Shown here piece by piece: positions 1-8,073 of a DNA stretch of 64,000 bases. The DNA is from Rhodospirillales bacterium (GTDB taxonomy: Bacteria > Pseudomonadota > Alphaproteobacteria > Rhodospirillales > Shumkoniaceae), in assembly GCA_018432935.1 (NCBI GenBank), contig JAHDSF010000024.1:1-64000 (forward strand), in the 5' to 3' direction. Below the pieces are notes generated by a model. That model ran no database searches, was not told the DNA's origin, and saw only the letters and a list, made by a program, of their open reading frames with translations. The translations under genes and the position numbers were made by a program. The stretch's first letter is position 1. Every line of letters begins with the position of its first letter.

Positions 1-1553
1 GGGGCGCCGGCCTGGCCCGGGGGTACCTGAACCGGCCGGAGCTGACGGCGGAGAAGTTCGTCCCCGACCGCTTCGGCGGAGCGCCGGGCGGCCGGCTGTA
101 CCGGACCGGCGACCTGGTGCGCTACCGGGACGACGGCAACATCGAGTTCCTGGGCCGGCTCGACCACCAGGTCAAGATCCGGGGTTTCCGCATCGAGCTG
201 GGCGAGATCGAGGCGGCGCTGACGGTCCACCCGGAGGTGCGGGAGGCGGTGGTGGCGGCGCGCGAGGACGGCGCCGGCGGGCAGCGCCTGGTCGCCTATC
301 TGGTCCCCGCCGCGGCTGCCGCCCCGGCCGCCGAGGAGCTGCGGCGCTTCCTCAAGGAGCGCCTGCCCGAGTACATGGTTCCGGCCGCCTGGGTGGTCCT
401 CGACGGCCTGCCGCTGACCCCCAACGGCAAGCTCGACCGCAAGGCCCTCCCCGAGCCCGAGGCCGCCGCCGCGCCGACGGACGCCGCGGCGCCGCGCGAC
501 CCGCTGGAAGAGATCGTGGCCGGGCTGTGGGCCGACGTCCTGCAGCGCGACGCGGTCGGCATCCACGACGACTTCTTCGAACTCGGGGGGCATTCGCTGC
601 TGGCGCTGCGCCTGATCGCCGAGATCGAAAGGCGTCTCGGCAAGCGGCTGCCGATCGGGCGGCTATTCGAGTTCCCCACGATTTCCGCCATGTCCGCCTT
701 CCTGCGGACGCAGGGGGATCTACCGGCAGCCTCCTGTCTGATCGGGATTCGGCCCCGGGGGGCCCGGTCACCGCTCTTCTTCGTGCCGGGCGCCGGCGGA
801 TGGATCGGTTATCTTCACCCGCTGGTCCATTGCCTGGATCCGGAGGTCCCGTTCTACGCCTTCCAGGCGGAAGGCCTCGACGGCAGCTCGGCACCTCACA
901 CCGACATCGACGTCATGGCCGCGCACTATGTCGACCTGCTGCAGGAGGTTCAGCCGTCGGGATCATTTCGCCTGGCCGGCCATTCCTTCGGGGGTCAGGT
1001 CGCCTTTGCCATGGCGCAGCTCCTGTCGGCGCGCGGCCACGAAGTCGAGCAGGTGGCGATCATCGACACACCGGCGCCCGACGCCGTCCTCCCCGAGGCA
1101 GCGGGGCCCGCGGACGACGGCCAACTCCTGATCGAGGTGGTGCGCCTCCTGTTCGATCTCGCGCGGCGCGAATCCACCCTGTCCCCGCAGGACCTCGACG
1201 GGCTTGATGCCACACAGCGGCTGGCCGCGGCGGCGCGCCACCTCGAGGGGGCGGCGCTCTGCCCGGAGGGAGCCGGGGCCGATTTCCTTCGGAACCTGAC
1301 CGACACCTATAAGGCGCACCTCGGCATGCACGGCCGCCGCCGCCCGGCCGACGCGCCGCTCGTGCCGATCACGCTGTTCCGGGGAGAAGAGGGTTTCCGC
1401 AATCAGCCGCCTGCTCTCGACGAGGCGCTGGGCTGGAGGCGCCACTCCAGCCGGCCGGTGCGGCTGCATCGCGTCCCGGGCAACCACATCACCATGATGA
1501 CGCCGCCCCATGTCGAGACGCTGGCCCGGATTCTCGGCTCAACGCTGACGTGA
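1..1553 (+). CDS. Non-ribosomal peptide synthetase, C-terminal part (A-PCP-TE), 5' truncated by window edge
   Basis: The reading frame is already open at base 3 and gives about 516 residues. It starts inside an adenylation domain: core A7 YRTGDL (residues 33-38), A8 GRLDHQVKIRGFRIELGEIE and A10 NGKLDRKALP are present. A peptidyl-carrier domain follows with LGGHSL, whose Ser198 should carry phosphopantetheine. A type I thioesterase ends the protein: GHSFGG with Ser328, Asp355 in IIDTP and His495 in PGNH fit the catalytic triad. This is therefore the termination module, which releases a peptide by hydrolysis or cyclisation. The substrate-selecting A3-A6 region lies outside the window, so product and amino acid specificity cannot be read. 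A hairpin follows the stop codon. Confidence 0.95.
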   Translation, partial: GAGLARGYLNRPELTAEKFVPDRFGGAPGGRLYRTGDLVRYRDDGNIEFLGRLDHQVKIRGFRIELGEIEAALTVHPEVREAVVAAREDGAGGQRLVAYLVPAAAAAPAAEELRRFLKERLPEYMVPAAWVVLDGLPLTPNGKLDRKALPEPEAAAAPTDAAAPRDPLEEIVAGLWADVLQRDAVGIHDDFFELGGHSLLALRLIAEIERRLGKRLPIGRLFEFPTISAMSAFLRTQGDLPAASCLIGIRPRGARSPLFFVPGAGGWIGYLHPLVHCLDPEVPFYAFQAEGLDGSSAPHTDIDVMAAHYVDLLQEVQPSGSFRLAGHSFGGQVAFAMAQLLSARGHEVEQVAIIDTPAPDAVLPEAAGPADDGQLLIEVVRLLFDLARRESTLSPQDLDGLDATQRLAAAARHLEGAALCPEGAGADFLRNLTDTYKAHLGMHGRRRPADAPLVPITLFRGEEGFRNQPPALDEALGWRRHSSRPVRLHRVPGNHITMMTPPHVETLARILGSTLT

Positions 1554-1564
1554 ACCGGCCCTGG

Positions 1565-1598
1565 CGTGGCGCGGGAGCCGGCCGGTTCCGGCGCCACG
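1565..1598. terminator. Hairpin between convergent genes (bidirectional terminator candidate)
   Basis: CGTGGCGC (1565-1572) and GCGCCACG (1591-1598) are perfect 8-bp arms enclosing a GC-rich loop. It lies in the 54-bp gap between the convergent NRPS and GntR genes. There is no T-run, so strength is uncertain. Confidence 0.5.
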
Positions 1599-1607
1599 AA
1601 CGCGGCG

Positions 1608-2357
1608 TCAGGGGGGCGGGTCCTGGCTTTGCCGCATCAGCTCGATCAGGGTCATGCTGGCGTCGAAGTGCTCTTCCATGCTGGCGAGCGCGGCTTCGGG
1701 ATTCCGGGCCAGGATCGCGTCGGCCAGGTCGACGTGACGGCGATAGGTCTTCTCGGGGTCGCGGGCGACGAGCCGGGTGTGCAGGACCCTGATCGTATCT
1801 TCCATCACGCCGATCAGGGCCTCCATCAGATAAGGCAGCAGTGCGTTGCGCGACACCACCGCGATGTGCAGGTGGAACCGCGCGTCCCAATGGACCCACT
1901 CGTCATGGTTGTGCTTGCAGGCGTTCAGCTTGCGCAGGATCGCCTGCAGCGCCTCCGCCTCCTCGGGCGTGATGTTGACGGCCGCCAGAGGAGCGGCCAC
2001 GCATTCCAGCGCCCGGCGAAGCTGGATCACGTCGCGGTACTTGTTCTCCGTCCCGGCGACGGCGAACCGGAAGAACTGGGACAGCGCGTCGGCGCGCAAG
2101 GTGCCGACGGTAGTCGGACGGCCCTGCCGGATCTCGACCACGCCCAACGCCGACAGATGCCGCAAGGCGTCGCGGACGGTTGGCTTGCTGACCTGGAAGG
2201 CGGTCGCCAGTTCGACCTCGGAGGGCAGCTCGTCGCCTGGCTTCAGCGCGCCGGCGAGGATCTGCCCGGTGAGATGATCGAGCACCGCCTCGGACAGCCG
2301 GGGTCGGCCGACATGGGGCGCGTTCGCGAGATCCAGAGCCATTGCTGCCGACCTCAT
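1608..2357 (-). CDS. GntR-family regulator, FadR/FCD subfamily, of hexuronate cluster 1 (UxuR-like role)
   Basis: 249 residues. The N-terminal winged helix-turn-helix (about residues 18-85) carries the family hallmark LPSEVELATAFQVSKPTVRDAL. The rest is an all-helical FCD effector domain with the metal-binding pattern DARFHLHI near residue 148 and later His residues. The start codon overlaps the uxuA stop as ATGA, so the two genes are co-transcribed and probably translationally coupled. FCD regulators usually sense organic acids or sugar acids. Its position makes it the natural repressor for the palindrome at 3418-3432. The effector (fructuronate, mannonate or similar) is inferred only. Confidence 0.92.
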   Translation of the reverse strand: MRSAAMALDLANAPHVGRPRLSEAVLDHLTGQILAGALKPGDELPSEVELATAFQVSKPTVRDALRHLSALGVVEIRQGRPTTVGTLRADALSQFFRFAVAGTENKYRDVIQLRRALECVAAPLAAVNITPEEAEALQAILRKLNACKHNHDEWVHWDARFHLHIAVVSRNALLPYLMEALIGVMEDTIRVLHTRLVARDPEKTYRRHVDLADAILARNPEAALASMEEHFDASMTLIELMRQSQDPPP

Positions 2358-3352
2358 TCCATCGGGATTCCGGATGCTTCGGCCATTCCCTTTATGTAGC
2401 CCACGGCGAAGAGCCTGCCCAAGATATCATAGCCGACCCTGGTTCCCATGTTCGCGTGGCCTCCGGCGATGCCGACCTCCTCGCCGGCCATCGCGGGGAC
2501 GTGGTCCGGCCGCAGCAGTCCGGTGAAGCCCGCCGCATGGTAGGCGCGGAGCAGCGCCGGCATGTCGCTGGGGCCGTCGTCGTGGAACGTCTCGATGAAC
2601 TTCGTGGCGGTGCCGCGGACATCGCGGAAGTGGACGAACGCGATGCGCGGACCGAACTCGCGAATCAGGGCCGGGATGTCCTCGCCCATCAGAATGAAAT
2701 TCGACTGGCAGAAGGTGATGCGGTTGCTGGGCGAAGGCGCGAACGCCTGGACGCGACGGAACGCGTCTGCGTTGATGAGGATGCGGCCGATGCCGCGAAC
2801 CGTCGGCAGCGGCGGATCATCGGGGTGCAGGCTCATCTGCACGCCCGCCTTCTCGGCAACCGGGAGGACCTTGCGGATGAAGTACTCCCACGCCGCCCAC
2901 ACGCGCTCGGCCGGTACTTCGCCGAGATCTGTGAGCGGATCGTGGCGCGCGACCTCCCAGTCGAAGGCGCTGGCGAGCGCGCCGCCGCGCACCGGCACCG
3001 AGGTGGCCGTGCGGTACCAGCCGACCCCGGCCATGAAGTTGTAGCAGAGGATCGGGATCCCGAGCCGTCCCATGTTGCCCAGCATCTGGCAGTAGCGGGC
3101 GATATCCTCGTCGCGGCCCGGCAGCCCGAGCTTGATCCGACTCATGTCGAACTGGTCGCCCTCGAGCGCCAGCAGCGTCAGCCCGGCCGCCGCAAACCGC
3201 TCCTTGGCCCGGCGCAGCGCTTCCATGTCCCAGGGCGGCAGATCCCCCGTGAGCTCCGGCGCCAGCTTCGCGACCGCGTAGCGAACGCCGATCTGGGCGG
3301 CTAGCTTCCACTTCGTGTCCGGCTGGGGGGGAAGCATCAATCCGAGTTTCAT
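2354..3352 (-). CDS. uxuA: Mannonate dehydratase
   Basis: Should dehydrate D-mannonate to 2-keto-3-deoxygluconate (EC 4.2.1.8), the last step of the glucuronate branch. The TIM-barrel UxuA family is recognised by MKLGLMLPP at the start, PILCYNFMAGVGWYR, MSLHPDDPPLPTVRG, VHFRDVRG and LRPDHVP. I chose the ATG at 3352 (332 residues) because the paralogue at 30210-31277 also begins MKLGL, and because the upstream ATG at 3418 would place the start inside the operator. ATG 3358 is also possible. The protein is somewhat shorter than the roughly 390-residue E. coli enzyme. It is the first gene of a uxuA-gntR unit divergent from the rraA-like/uxaC/uxuB/TRAP unit. Confidence 0.9.
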   Translation of the reverse strand: MKLGLMLPPQPDTKWKLAAQIGVRYAVAKLAPELTGDLPPWDMEALRRAKERFAAAGLTLLALEGDQFDMSRIKLGLPGRDEDIARYCQMLGNMGRLGIPILCYNFMAGVGWYRTATSVPVRGGALASAFDWEVARHDPLTDLGEVPAERVWAAWEYFIRKVLPVAEKAGVQMSLHPDDPPLPTVRGIGRILINADAFRRVQAFAPSPSNRITFCQSNFILMGEDIPALIREFGPRIAFVHFRDVRGTATKFIETFHDDGPSDMPALLRAYHAAGFTGLLRPDHVPAMAGEEVGIAGGHANMGTRVGYDILGRLFAVGYIKGMAEASGIPME

Positions 3353-3403
3353 CAGCATGTCCCGCTTGCGACTGGCGGCACGGCGGCGCCGGCCATCATC
3401 TAT

Positions 3404-3446
3404 GTTGACTGATATCAACTTATCAGATAAGTACTGAGTCCGTCAA
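3404..3446. promoter_or_regulatory. Divergent promoter pair of hexuronate cluster 1
   Basis: Plus strand: TTGACT (3405-3410), 16-nt spacer, ATAAGT (3427-3432). Minus strand: TTGACG (3446-3441), 17-nt spacer, ATAAGT (3423-3418). Both -10-like hexamers fall inside the palindrome 3418-3432, so one bound repressor would cover both promoters. GTTGACTGATATCAAC (3404-3419) is a second, imperfect dyad. The -10 hexamers are only partial matches to the consensus. Confidence 0.55.
3418..3432. promoter_or_regulatory. Palindromic operator, probable site of the cluster 1 GntR regulator
   Basis: ACTTATC-A-GATAAGT is a perfect 7-1-7 inverted repeat. Its centre (3425) lies 73 nt from the uxuA start at 3352 and 72 nt from the plus-strand start at 3497, almost exactly midway. 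FadR-type GntR proteins bind dyads of this size. The assignment to the 1608-2357 regulator is by position. Confidence 0.65.
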
Positions 3447-3496
3447 CGAGTTCTCCCCCCCGTCGCGTCGCTTCCGCTGACCCCGAAGGATCCATC

Positions 3497-4219
3497 ATGG
3501 CCGACAAGAATCTCATGAAGCTGGAAAAACTCATCGCCCAGCGCGAAAAGCCGAAAGCCAGCCTCCCCATTGCCGAAGACGCGCTATGCGCCCGGTACGA
3601 GGCATTGTTCACCGGCGCGGTCAACGACGTGCTCCGTGAGTTCGCGCTGGTCGACCAGGCCCTGCCGCACGATCTCATGCCGCTGCGGGACGAGATGAAG
3701 GCCTGCGGTCTCGCCTTCACCATCAAGAGCTCGAAGAACCCCGTCATCACCGGCGAGATGGAAGACCGCGCCCGGATGCTCGACGACATGCCCCGCGACT
3801 GCATGGTGGTCTGGGAAACCGGCGGCGACGACGAAAGCGCCCACTGGGGCGAGATCATGACCGCCGCCTCGCGGGCCCGCGGCGCCCGGGGCGCCGTCAT
3901 CGACGGTGGCCTGCGCGACACGGTCCAGGTCCTGGCCCAGGGCTTCCCGGTCTGGAACAAGTACCGCACCTCGAACGGCTCGCTCTCGCGCTGCAAGATC
4001 GAGGGCTACAACGTCCCGGTGCGGATCGGCAAGGTCATCATCCATCCCGGCGACGTCATCTTTGCCGACATCGACGGCGCCGTCGTCGTTCCGCGCGAGA
4101 TCGCGGTCCAGGTTCTCGAACGCGCCGAGGAGATCGCCCGCAACGAAAAGAGCATCCGGGCAACCGTCGAAAGCGGGGAAAAGGCCCAGACCGTCGTCGC
4201 GCAGGGCGGATACTTCTAG
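3497..4219 (+). CDS. RraA-family protein (HMG/CHA aldolase / oxaloacetate decarboxylase-like)
   Basis: 240 residues of the RraA fold. The family signature is clear: ARGARGAVIDGGLRDT with the substrate-binding Arg140 and the metal-ligand Asp141, then FPVWNKY and PGDVIFADIDGAVVVP. Enzymatic members are divalent-metal class II pyruvate aldolases acting on 4-hydroxy-4-methyl-2-oxoglutarate or similar oxo-acids, and also oxaloacetate decarboxylases. RraA proper, an RNase E inhibitor, shares the fold but not the metabolic context. Here it is the first gene of the uronate operon, with an AAGGA ribosome site. A role in cleaving a keto-deoxy sugar acid is a tempting inference, since no KDG kinase or KDPG aldolase is in the window. 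Specificity is unknown. Confidence 0.85.
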   Translation: MADKNLMKLEKLIAQREKPKASLPIAEDALCARYEALFTGAVNDVLREFALVDQALPHDLMPLRDEMKACGLAFTIKSSKNPVITGEMEDRARMLDDMPRDCMVVWETGGDDESAHWGEIMTAASRARGARGAVIDGGLRDTVQVLAQGFPVWNKYRTSNGSLSRCKIEGYNVPVRIGKVIIHPGDVIFADIDGAVVVPREIAVQVLERAEEIARNEKSIRATVESGEKAQTVVAQGGYF

Positions 4220-4249
4220 GCTCCGCATCGCCACCGGAAAGGGCGACCG

Positions 4250-5659
4250 ATGAAAAGGTTCCTCGACGACGACTTCCTCCTGGGGACGGCAACGGCCGTG
4301 CGCCTCTACCGCGACCATGCGCAGGGCCAGCCGGTCGTCGATTTCCATTGCCATCTGGATCCCGCCGCGATCGCGGAAGACCGCCGCTTTTCCGACATCG
4401 TCGATCTTTGGGTTCGCCATGACCCCTACAAGTGGCGGGCGATGCGGATCAACGGCATCGAGGAGCGCGTCATCACCGGCGAGGCGACCGACGAGGAACG
4501 CTTCGCCGCCTGGGCGGAGACCCTGCCCCGCCTAGCCGGCAACCCGCTGTTCCACTGGTCGCAGCTGGAGCTGAAGCGGTATTTCGGAACCGATCTCCTC
4601 CTGGCGCCCGGGACGGCCACCGAGATCCGGCAGCACTGCAACCGCCGTCTGGCCGAGCCGGAATTCACGGCCCGGGGCCTTCTCCGGCGCGCCCGGGTCG
4701 AGACCCTGTGCACGTCGGACGACCTCCTCGACGATCTCGCCCCGCACCGGGCGATGCGCGGGGAAGGAGGCGACATCCGCATGCTGCCGTCGCTGCGGGG
4801 CGATTCGATCCTCGCCATCGACGGCAGCGGCTTCCGGCCGTGGCTGGGCCGGATGGAAGGCCTGACCGGCATCGCCATCGATGGCCTTGCCGCTTTCGAG
4901 AAGGCCGTCTCGGCCCGGCTCGACCTGTTCGAGGACAGCGGATGCCGCTTCGTCGACCATGGTCTGGATCGCGTCTTCTTCTCGCCCGTTCCGGTTCGCG
5001 AGGCCTCGCGCCTGTTCGACCGCCTGCTCGCGGGAGGCGCCCTCGATTCCGCCGACGCCGAACGTCTCAAGACCCATATCCTTGTATTCCTGGGGCTCGA
5101 ATACGGGCGGCGCGACTGGGCCCTGCAACTGCACATCGGCGCCCATCGCCAGACCAGCAGCCGGCTGCGCAACCTGGCCGGCCCCGCCGGCGGATACGCG
5201 TGCATCGGGGAATCCTCGGACGTCGCCCTCGTCTGCCGCTACCTCGACGCCCTCGAAGCGGAAGGTCTGCTGCCGCGGGCCATCCTCTATACCCTGAACC
5301 CGTCCGACAGCGACATGCTGGCATCCCTCACCGGTTCGTTCGCCGAGGACGGCGTGCCGGGCAAGATCCAGTTCGGCCCGGCCTGGTGGTACAACGACCA
5401 TCGCGACGGCATCCGGCGTCAGCTCCGGACGCTGGCAAGCCTGGGCTTGCTGTCGCGGTTCATCGGCATGACGACCGATTCCCGGAGCCTGCTTTCGTAC
5501 TCGCGACACGAGTACTTCCGCCGCATCCTGTGCGACCTCCTGGGCGGCTGGGTCGAGGCCGGCGAGCTTCCGGCCGACGAGGACCTGCTCGGCACCATGG
5601 TCGAGGACATCTGCATCCGGACGGCCCGCCGCTGGGCGGCCCCCAAGTGGAGAGACTGA
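4250..5659 (+). CDS. uxaC: Glucuronate/galacturonate isomerase
   Basis: Interconverts D-glucuronate and D-fructuronate, and D-galacturonate and D-tagaturonate (EC 5.3.1.12), in the cytoplasm. The 469-residue length is typical of UxaC. The amidohydrolase-type metal motif VDFHCHLDP (His33, His35) is near the N-terminus. QFGPAWWYNDHRDGI, GLLSRFIGMTTDSRS and SYSRHEYFRRILC are hallmark C-terminal blocks. It stands 30 nt after the RraA-like gene and 1 nt before uxuB, clearly one operon. It supplies fructuronate to UxuB. Confidence 0.97.
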   Translation: MKRFLDDDFLLGTATAVRLYRDHAQGQPVVDFHCHLDPAAIAEDRRFSDIVDLWVRHDPYKWRAMRINGIEERVITGEATDEERFAAWAETLPRLAGNPLFHWSQLELKRYFGTDLLLAPGTATEIRQHCNRRLAEPEFTARGLLRRARVETLCTSDDLLDDLAPHRAMRGEGGDIRMLPSLRGDSILAIDGSGFRPWLGRMEGLTGIAIDGLAAFEKAVSARLDLFEDSGCRFVDHGLDRVFFSPVPVREASRLFDRLLAGGALDSADAERLKTHILVFLGLEYGRRDWALQLHIGAHRQTSSRLRNLAGPAGGYACIGESSDVALVCRYLDALEAEGLLPRAILYTLNPSDSDMLASLTGSFAEDGVPGKIQFGPAWWYNDHRDGIRRQLRTLASLGLLSRFIGMTTDSRSLLSYSRHEYFRRILCDLLGGWVEAGELPADEDLLGTMVEDICIRTARRWAAPKWRD

Positions 5660-5660
5660 C

Positions 5661-6509
5661 ATGACGAACGGAAAGCTCGACAACAAGGTCATGGTGATCA
5701 CCGGGGCCGGCGGAACGCTGTGCTCCGCGCTCGCCCGCCATTTCGCGGGCCAGGGCGCCAGCATCGCCGTGCTCGACCTGGCGGCGGACGCCGCCGATGC
5801 GGTCGCCAAGGAGATCGAGGCCGGCGGGGGCCGCGCGATCGGGATCGCCGCCGACGTCACCGACGTCGCCGCGGTCCGCAAGGCCCGCGACGTGGTGCGC
5901 CGGGAGCTCGGCGAATGCCGGATCCTGATCAACGGCGCCGGCGGCAACCAGATGCCCGCGATCACCACCGTCAACGCCTTCACCGCAGGCGAGCTCGGAA
6001 ACAGCGATCCCGAGCTTCGCGGCTTCTTCAACCTCGACATGAAGGCGTTCCAGCGGGTCTCCGAGGTCAACCTGATGGGGACGGTGATCCCCTGCCAGGT
6101 GTTCGGCGAGGACATCGTCCGCGCCGGCGGCGGGGCGATCGTCAATTTCGCCTCCATGAACGCCCTGCGCCCGCTGTCCCGGGTCCCCGCCTACGCCGCC
6201 GCCAAGGCCGGAATCGCCAACTTCACCCAATGGCTGGCCGCCTATCTTGCATGCGCCCGGGTTCGCGTGAACGCCGTCGCTCCCGGGTTCTTCCTGAACG
6301 AGAAGAGCCGCAAGCGGCTGACCAATTCCGACGGCAGCTTCAGCGAGCGCGGCCGCAACGTCATCGCGCACACGCCGATGGCACGGTTCGGCGAGGCCGA
6401 GGAGCTGATCGGCTGCATCCGCTGGCTGATCGACGACGACGCGGCCGGTTTCGTGACCGGCATCACCGTCCCTGTCGACGGCGGCTTCATGTCCTGTTCC
6501 GGGGTCTGA
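5661..6509 (+). CDS. uxuB: SDR-type D-mannonate oxidoreductase (fructuronate reductase)
   Basis: 282-residue short-chain dehydrogenase. The cofactor motif is ITGAGGTLCSALA (TGxxxxxxA variant), the structural motif is INGAGG, and the catalytic YAAAKAG lies at about residues 178-184. The insertion with FFNLDMKAFQRVSEVNLMGT and the tail FLNEKSRKRLTNSDGSFSER are typical of the SDR mannonate oxidoreductases (Bacillus UxuB/YjmF type), which replace the unrelated long-chain E. coli UxuB. It should reduce fructuronate to mannonate with NAD(P)H. It sits between uxaC and the TRAP genes, giving the order isomerase-reductase-importer with UxuA encoded divergently. Confidence 0.88.
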   Translation: MTNGKLDNKVMVITGAGGTLCSALARHFAGQGASIAVLDLAADAADAVAKEIEAGGGRAIGIAADVTDVAAVRKARDVVRRELGECRILINGAGGNQMPAITTVNAFTAGELGNSDPELRGFFNLDMKAFQRVSEVNLMGTVIPCQVFGEDIVRAGGGAIVNFASMNALRPLSRVPAYAAAKAGIANFTQWLAAYLACARVRVNAVAPGFFLNEKSRKRLTNSDGSFSERGRNVIAHTPMARFGEAEELIGCIRWLIDDDAAGFVTGITVPVDGGFMSCSGV

Positions 6510-6541
6510 CTCTGGCAAAACGAAAATCGGAGGAGAGCACC

Positions 6542-7510
6542 ATGAAACGCATGACCGGCCTTGTGACCTGCGCGTTGCTCGCCGTCGCCTTCGACGCGAG
6601 CGCAAAGACGACGATTCGCTACAGCTTCCAGAACCCGCTGACCCACCCGATGGGCATGGCGGCCCAGGAATTCGCCAACGAGGTGAAGGCGCGGACCAAC
6701 GGCGAGGTCGAGATCGCCCTGTTCCCCGGCGCGCAGCTCGGCGCGCCGAAGGAGCTGATCCAGAACCTGCAGATGGGCGTGCTCGACATGACGATGGCCA
6801 AGCCCGGGGTCCTCGGCGATCTTGGCGCCCCCAGGCTGAACGTCCTCAGCATGCCGTACGTGTTCCGTGACAACGCGCACCAGGAGAAGGTGCTGTTCGG
6901 ACCGATCGGCGACGACATCCTGAAGGAGCTGAAGCCCCTGGGCGTGGTCGGTCTCGGCTACTGGACCGACAGCCCCCGGCACTTCTTCTTCCGCGACAAG
7001 GAGGTTACCAAGGTGGGCGACCTCAAGGGCCTCAAGATCCGGAGCATGACCGGACAGATCTTCGTCGACATGATGAAGGCGTTCGGAACCTCGCCGACCC
7101 CGATGGCGTTCAGCGAACTCTACCTCGCCCTGCAGTCCGGCGTGGTGGATGGCGCGGACCAGCCGCTGACCGGCTACTTCGCCAACCGCTTCAACGAAGT
7201 CTCCAAGTCCATCATCCTCGACGGCCATGACGCCTCGCCGACCATCATCCTGATCTCCCAGCGCTCGTGGTCGAAGCTCGACCCCGCCCTTCAGGCAAAG
7301 CTCCGGGAAGCCCACGTCGTCAGCGCCAGGTTCTTCGAAAAGCACGAAGAGGCCCAGAACAAGAAGATCGTCGAGGAACTGACGTCCAGGGGGATCAAGG
7401 TGATCCCGGTCGCCGACAAGGCGCCGTGGCAGGCGGCGGTGCAGCCTCTGTACGAGAAGTACAAGCCGGTGTTCGGCGATCTCATCGAGCGGATCAACGC
7501 CGTGAAGTGA
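6542..7510 (+). CDS. dctP: TRAP transporter 1 periplasmic solute-binding protein (DctP family)
   Basis: 322 residues with an N-terminal signal peptide (MKRMTGLVTCALLAVAFDASA, cleavage after ASA). The mature part has the DctP pattern: HPMGMAAQEFANEV, FPGAQLGAPKELIQ, LKGLKIRSM with the carboxylate-clamping Arg, TPMAFSELYLALQSGVVDGAD. It should bind a sugar acid in the periplasm and hand it to the DctQM membrane pair that follows. Its place behind uxaC-uxuB makes a hexuronate the likely ligand. GGAGG lies about 8 nt before the start. A GC hairpin separates it from dctQ. Confidence 0.94.
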   Translation: MKRMTGLVTCALLAVAFDASAKTTIRYSFQNPLTHPMGMAAQEFANEVKARTNGEVEIALFPGAQLGAPKELIQNLQMGVLDMTMAKPGVLGDLGAPRLNVLSMPYVFRDNAHQEKVLFGPIGDDILKELKPLGVVGLGYWTDSPRHFFFRDKEVTKVGDLKGLKIRSMTGQIFVDMMKAFGTSPTPMAFSELYLALQSGVVDGADQPLTGYFANRFNEVSKSIILDGHDASPTIILISQRSWSKLDPALQAKLREAHVVSARFFEKHEEAQNKKIVEELTSRGIKVIPVADKAPWQAAVQPLYEKYKPVFGDLIERINAVK

Positions 7511-7519
7511 CTGAAGCGG

Positions 7520-7544
7520 CGGGGCGGCGGAACCTGCCGCCCCG
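7520..7544 (+). terminator. Intercistronic hairpin after dctP 1
   Basis: CGGGGCGGC (7520-7528) pairs with GCCGCCCCG (7536-7544) across a 7-nt loop. It lies in the 71-nt gap between the binding-protein and permease genes. It probably acts as partial terminator or 3'-end stabiliser. Confidence 0.6.
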
Positions 7545-7581
7545 ACCCTTTCCGCGCGCCTCGTGACCCGCGGAGGTCTCC

Positions 7582-8073
7582 ATGGGTAACCTTCTCTCCC
7601 TGGTCAAGCGGACCTGCAACGGTCTGTTCTTCCTTGCCAGCGCATTCTCGAGACTGATGCTTCTGGTGATGGCCATCGACGTCCTCTACCTCGTCTTCGG
7701 CCGCTACGTCCTTCGCTCTTCCCCCATGTGGGGCGAAGACCTGGCCCTTACGTGCCTGATCTGGTTCTCGCTGCTGACGGTCTCGCTCTCGATCCGGGAG
7801 CGCCGGCACATGCGGGTCGAGATGCTCCTCAACGCCCTGCCCAGGTCGCTGCGCTTCACGACCGAGACCGCCAATCACGTGTTCGCCCTGGTGTTCTCGG
7901 CCGTGATGGTCGTGCAGGGCGTGAACCTGTGCGTCCTCAACCTGAGCAACACCCTGTCGGGCCTGGGCATCTCGGCATTCTGGCAGTATCTGGCCGTGCC
8001 GGTCTCCGGGCTCCTCAACATCGTCGCCCTGCTGGAAGTCACAAAGGTCGAGCTATGGTCACGGACCCGGTAG
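7582..8073 (+). CDS. dctQ: TRAP transporter 1 small membrane subunit (DctQ family)
   Basis: 163 residues with four predicted membrane helices, the normal DctQ topology. The conserved region VFGRYVLRSSPMWGEDLALTCLIWFSLL and SIRERRHMRVEMLL is present. It forms the inner-membrane complex with the large subunit encoded next, whose start overlaps this gene by 19 nt. GGAGG precedes the ATG. Confidence 0.92.
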   Translation: MGNLLSLVKRTCNGLFFLASAFSRLMLLVMAIDVLYLVFGRYVLRSSPMWGEDLALTCLIWFSLLTVSLSIRERRHMRVEMLLNALPRSLRFTTETANHVFALVFSAVMVVQGVNLCVLNLSNTLSGLGISAFWQYLAVPVSGLLNIVALLEVTKVELWSRTR

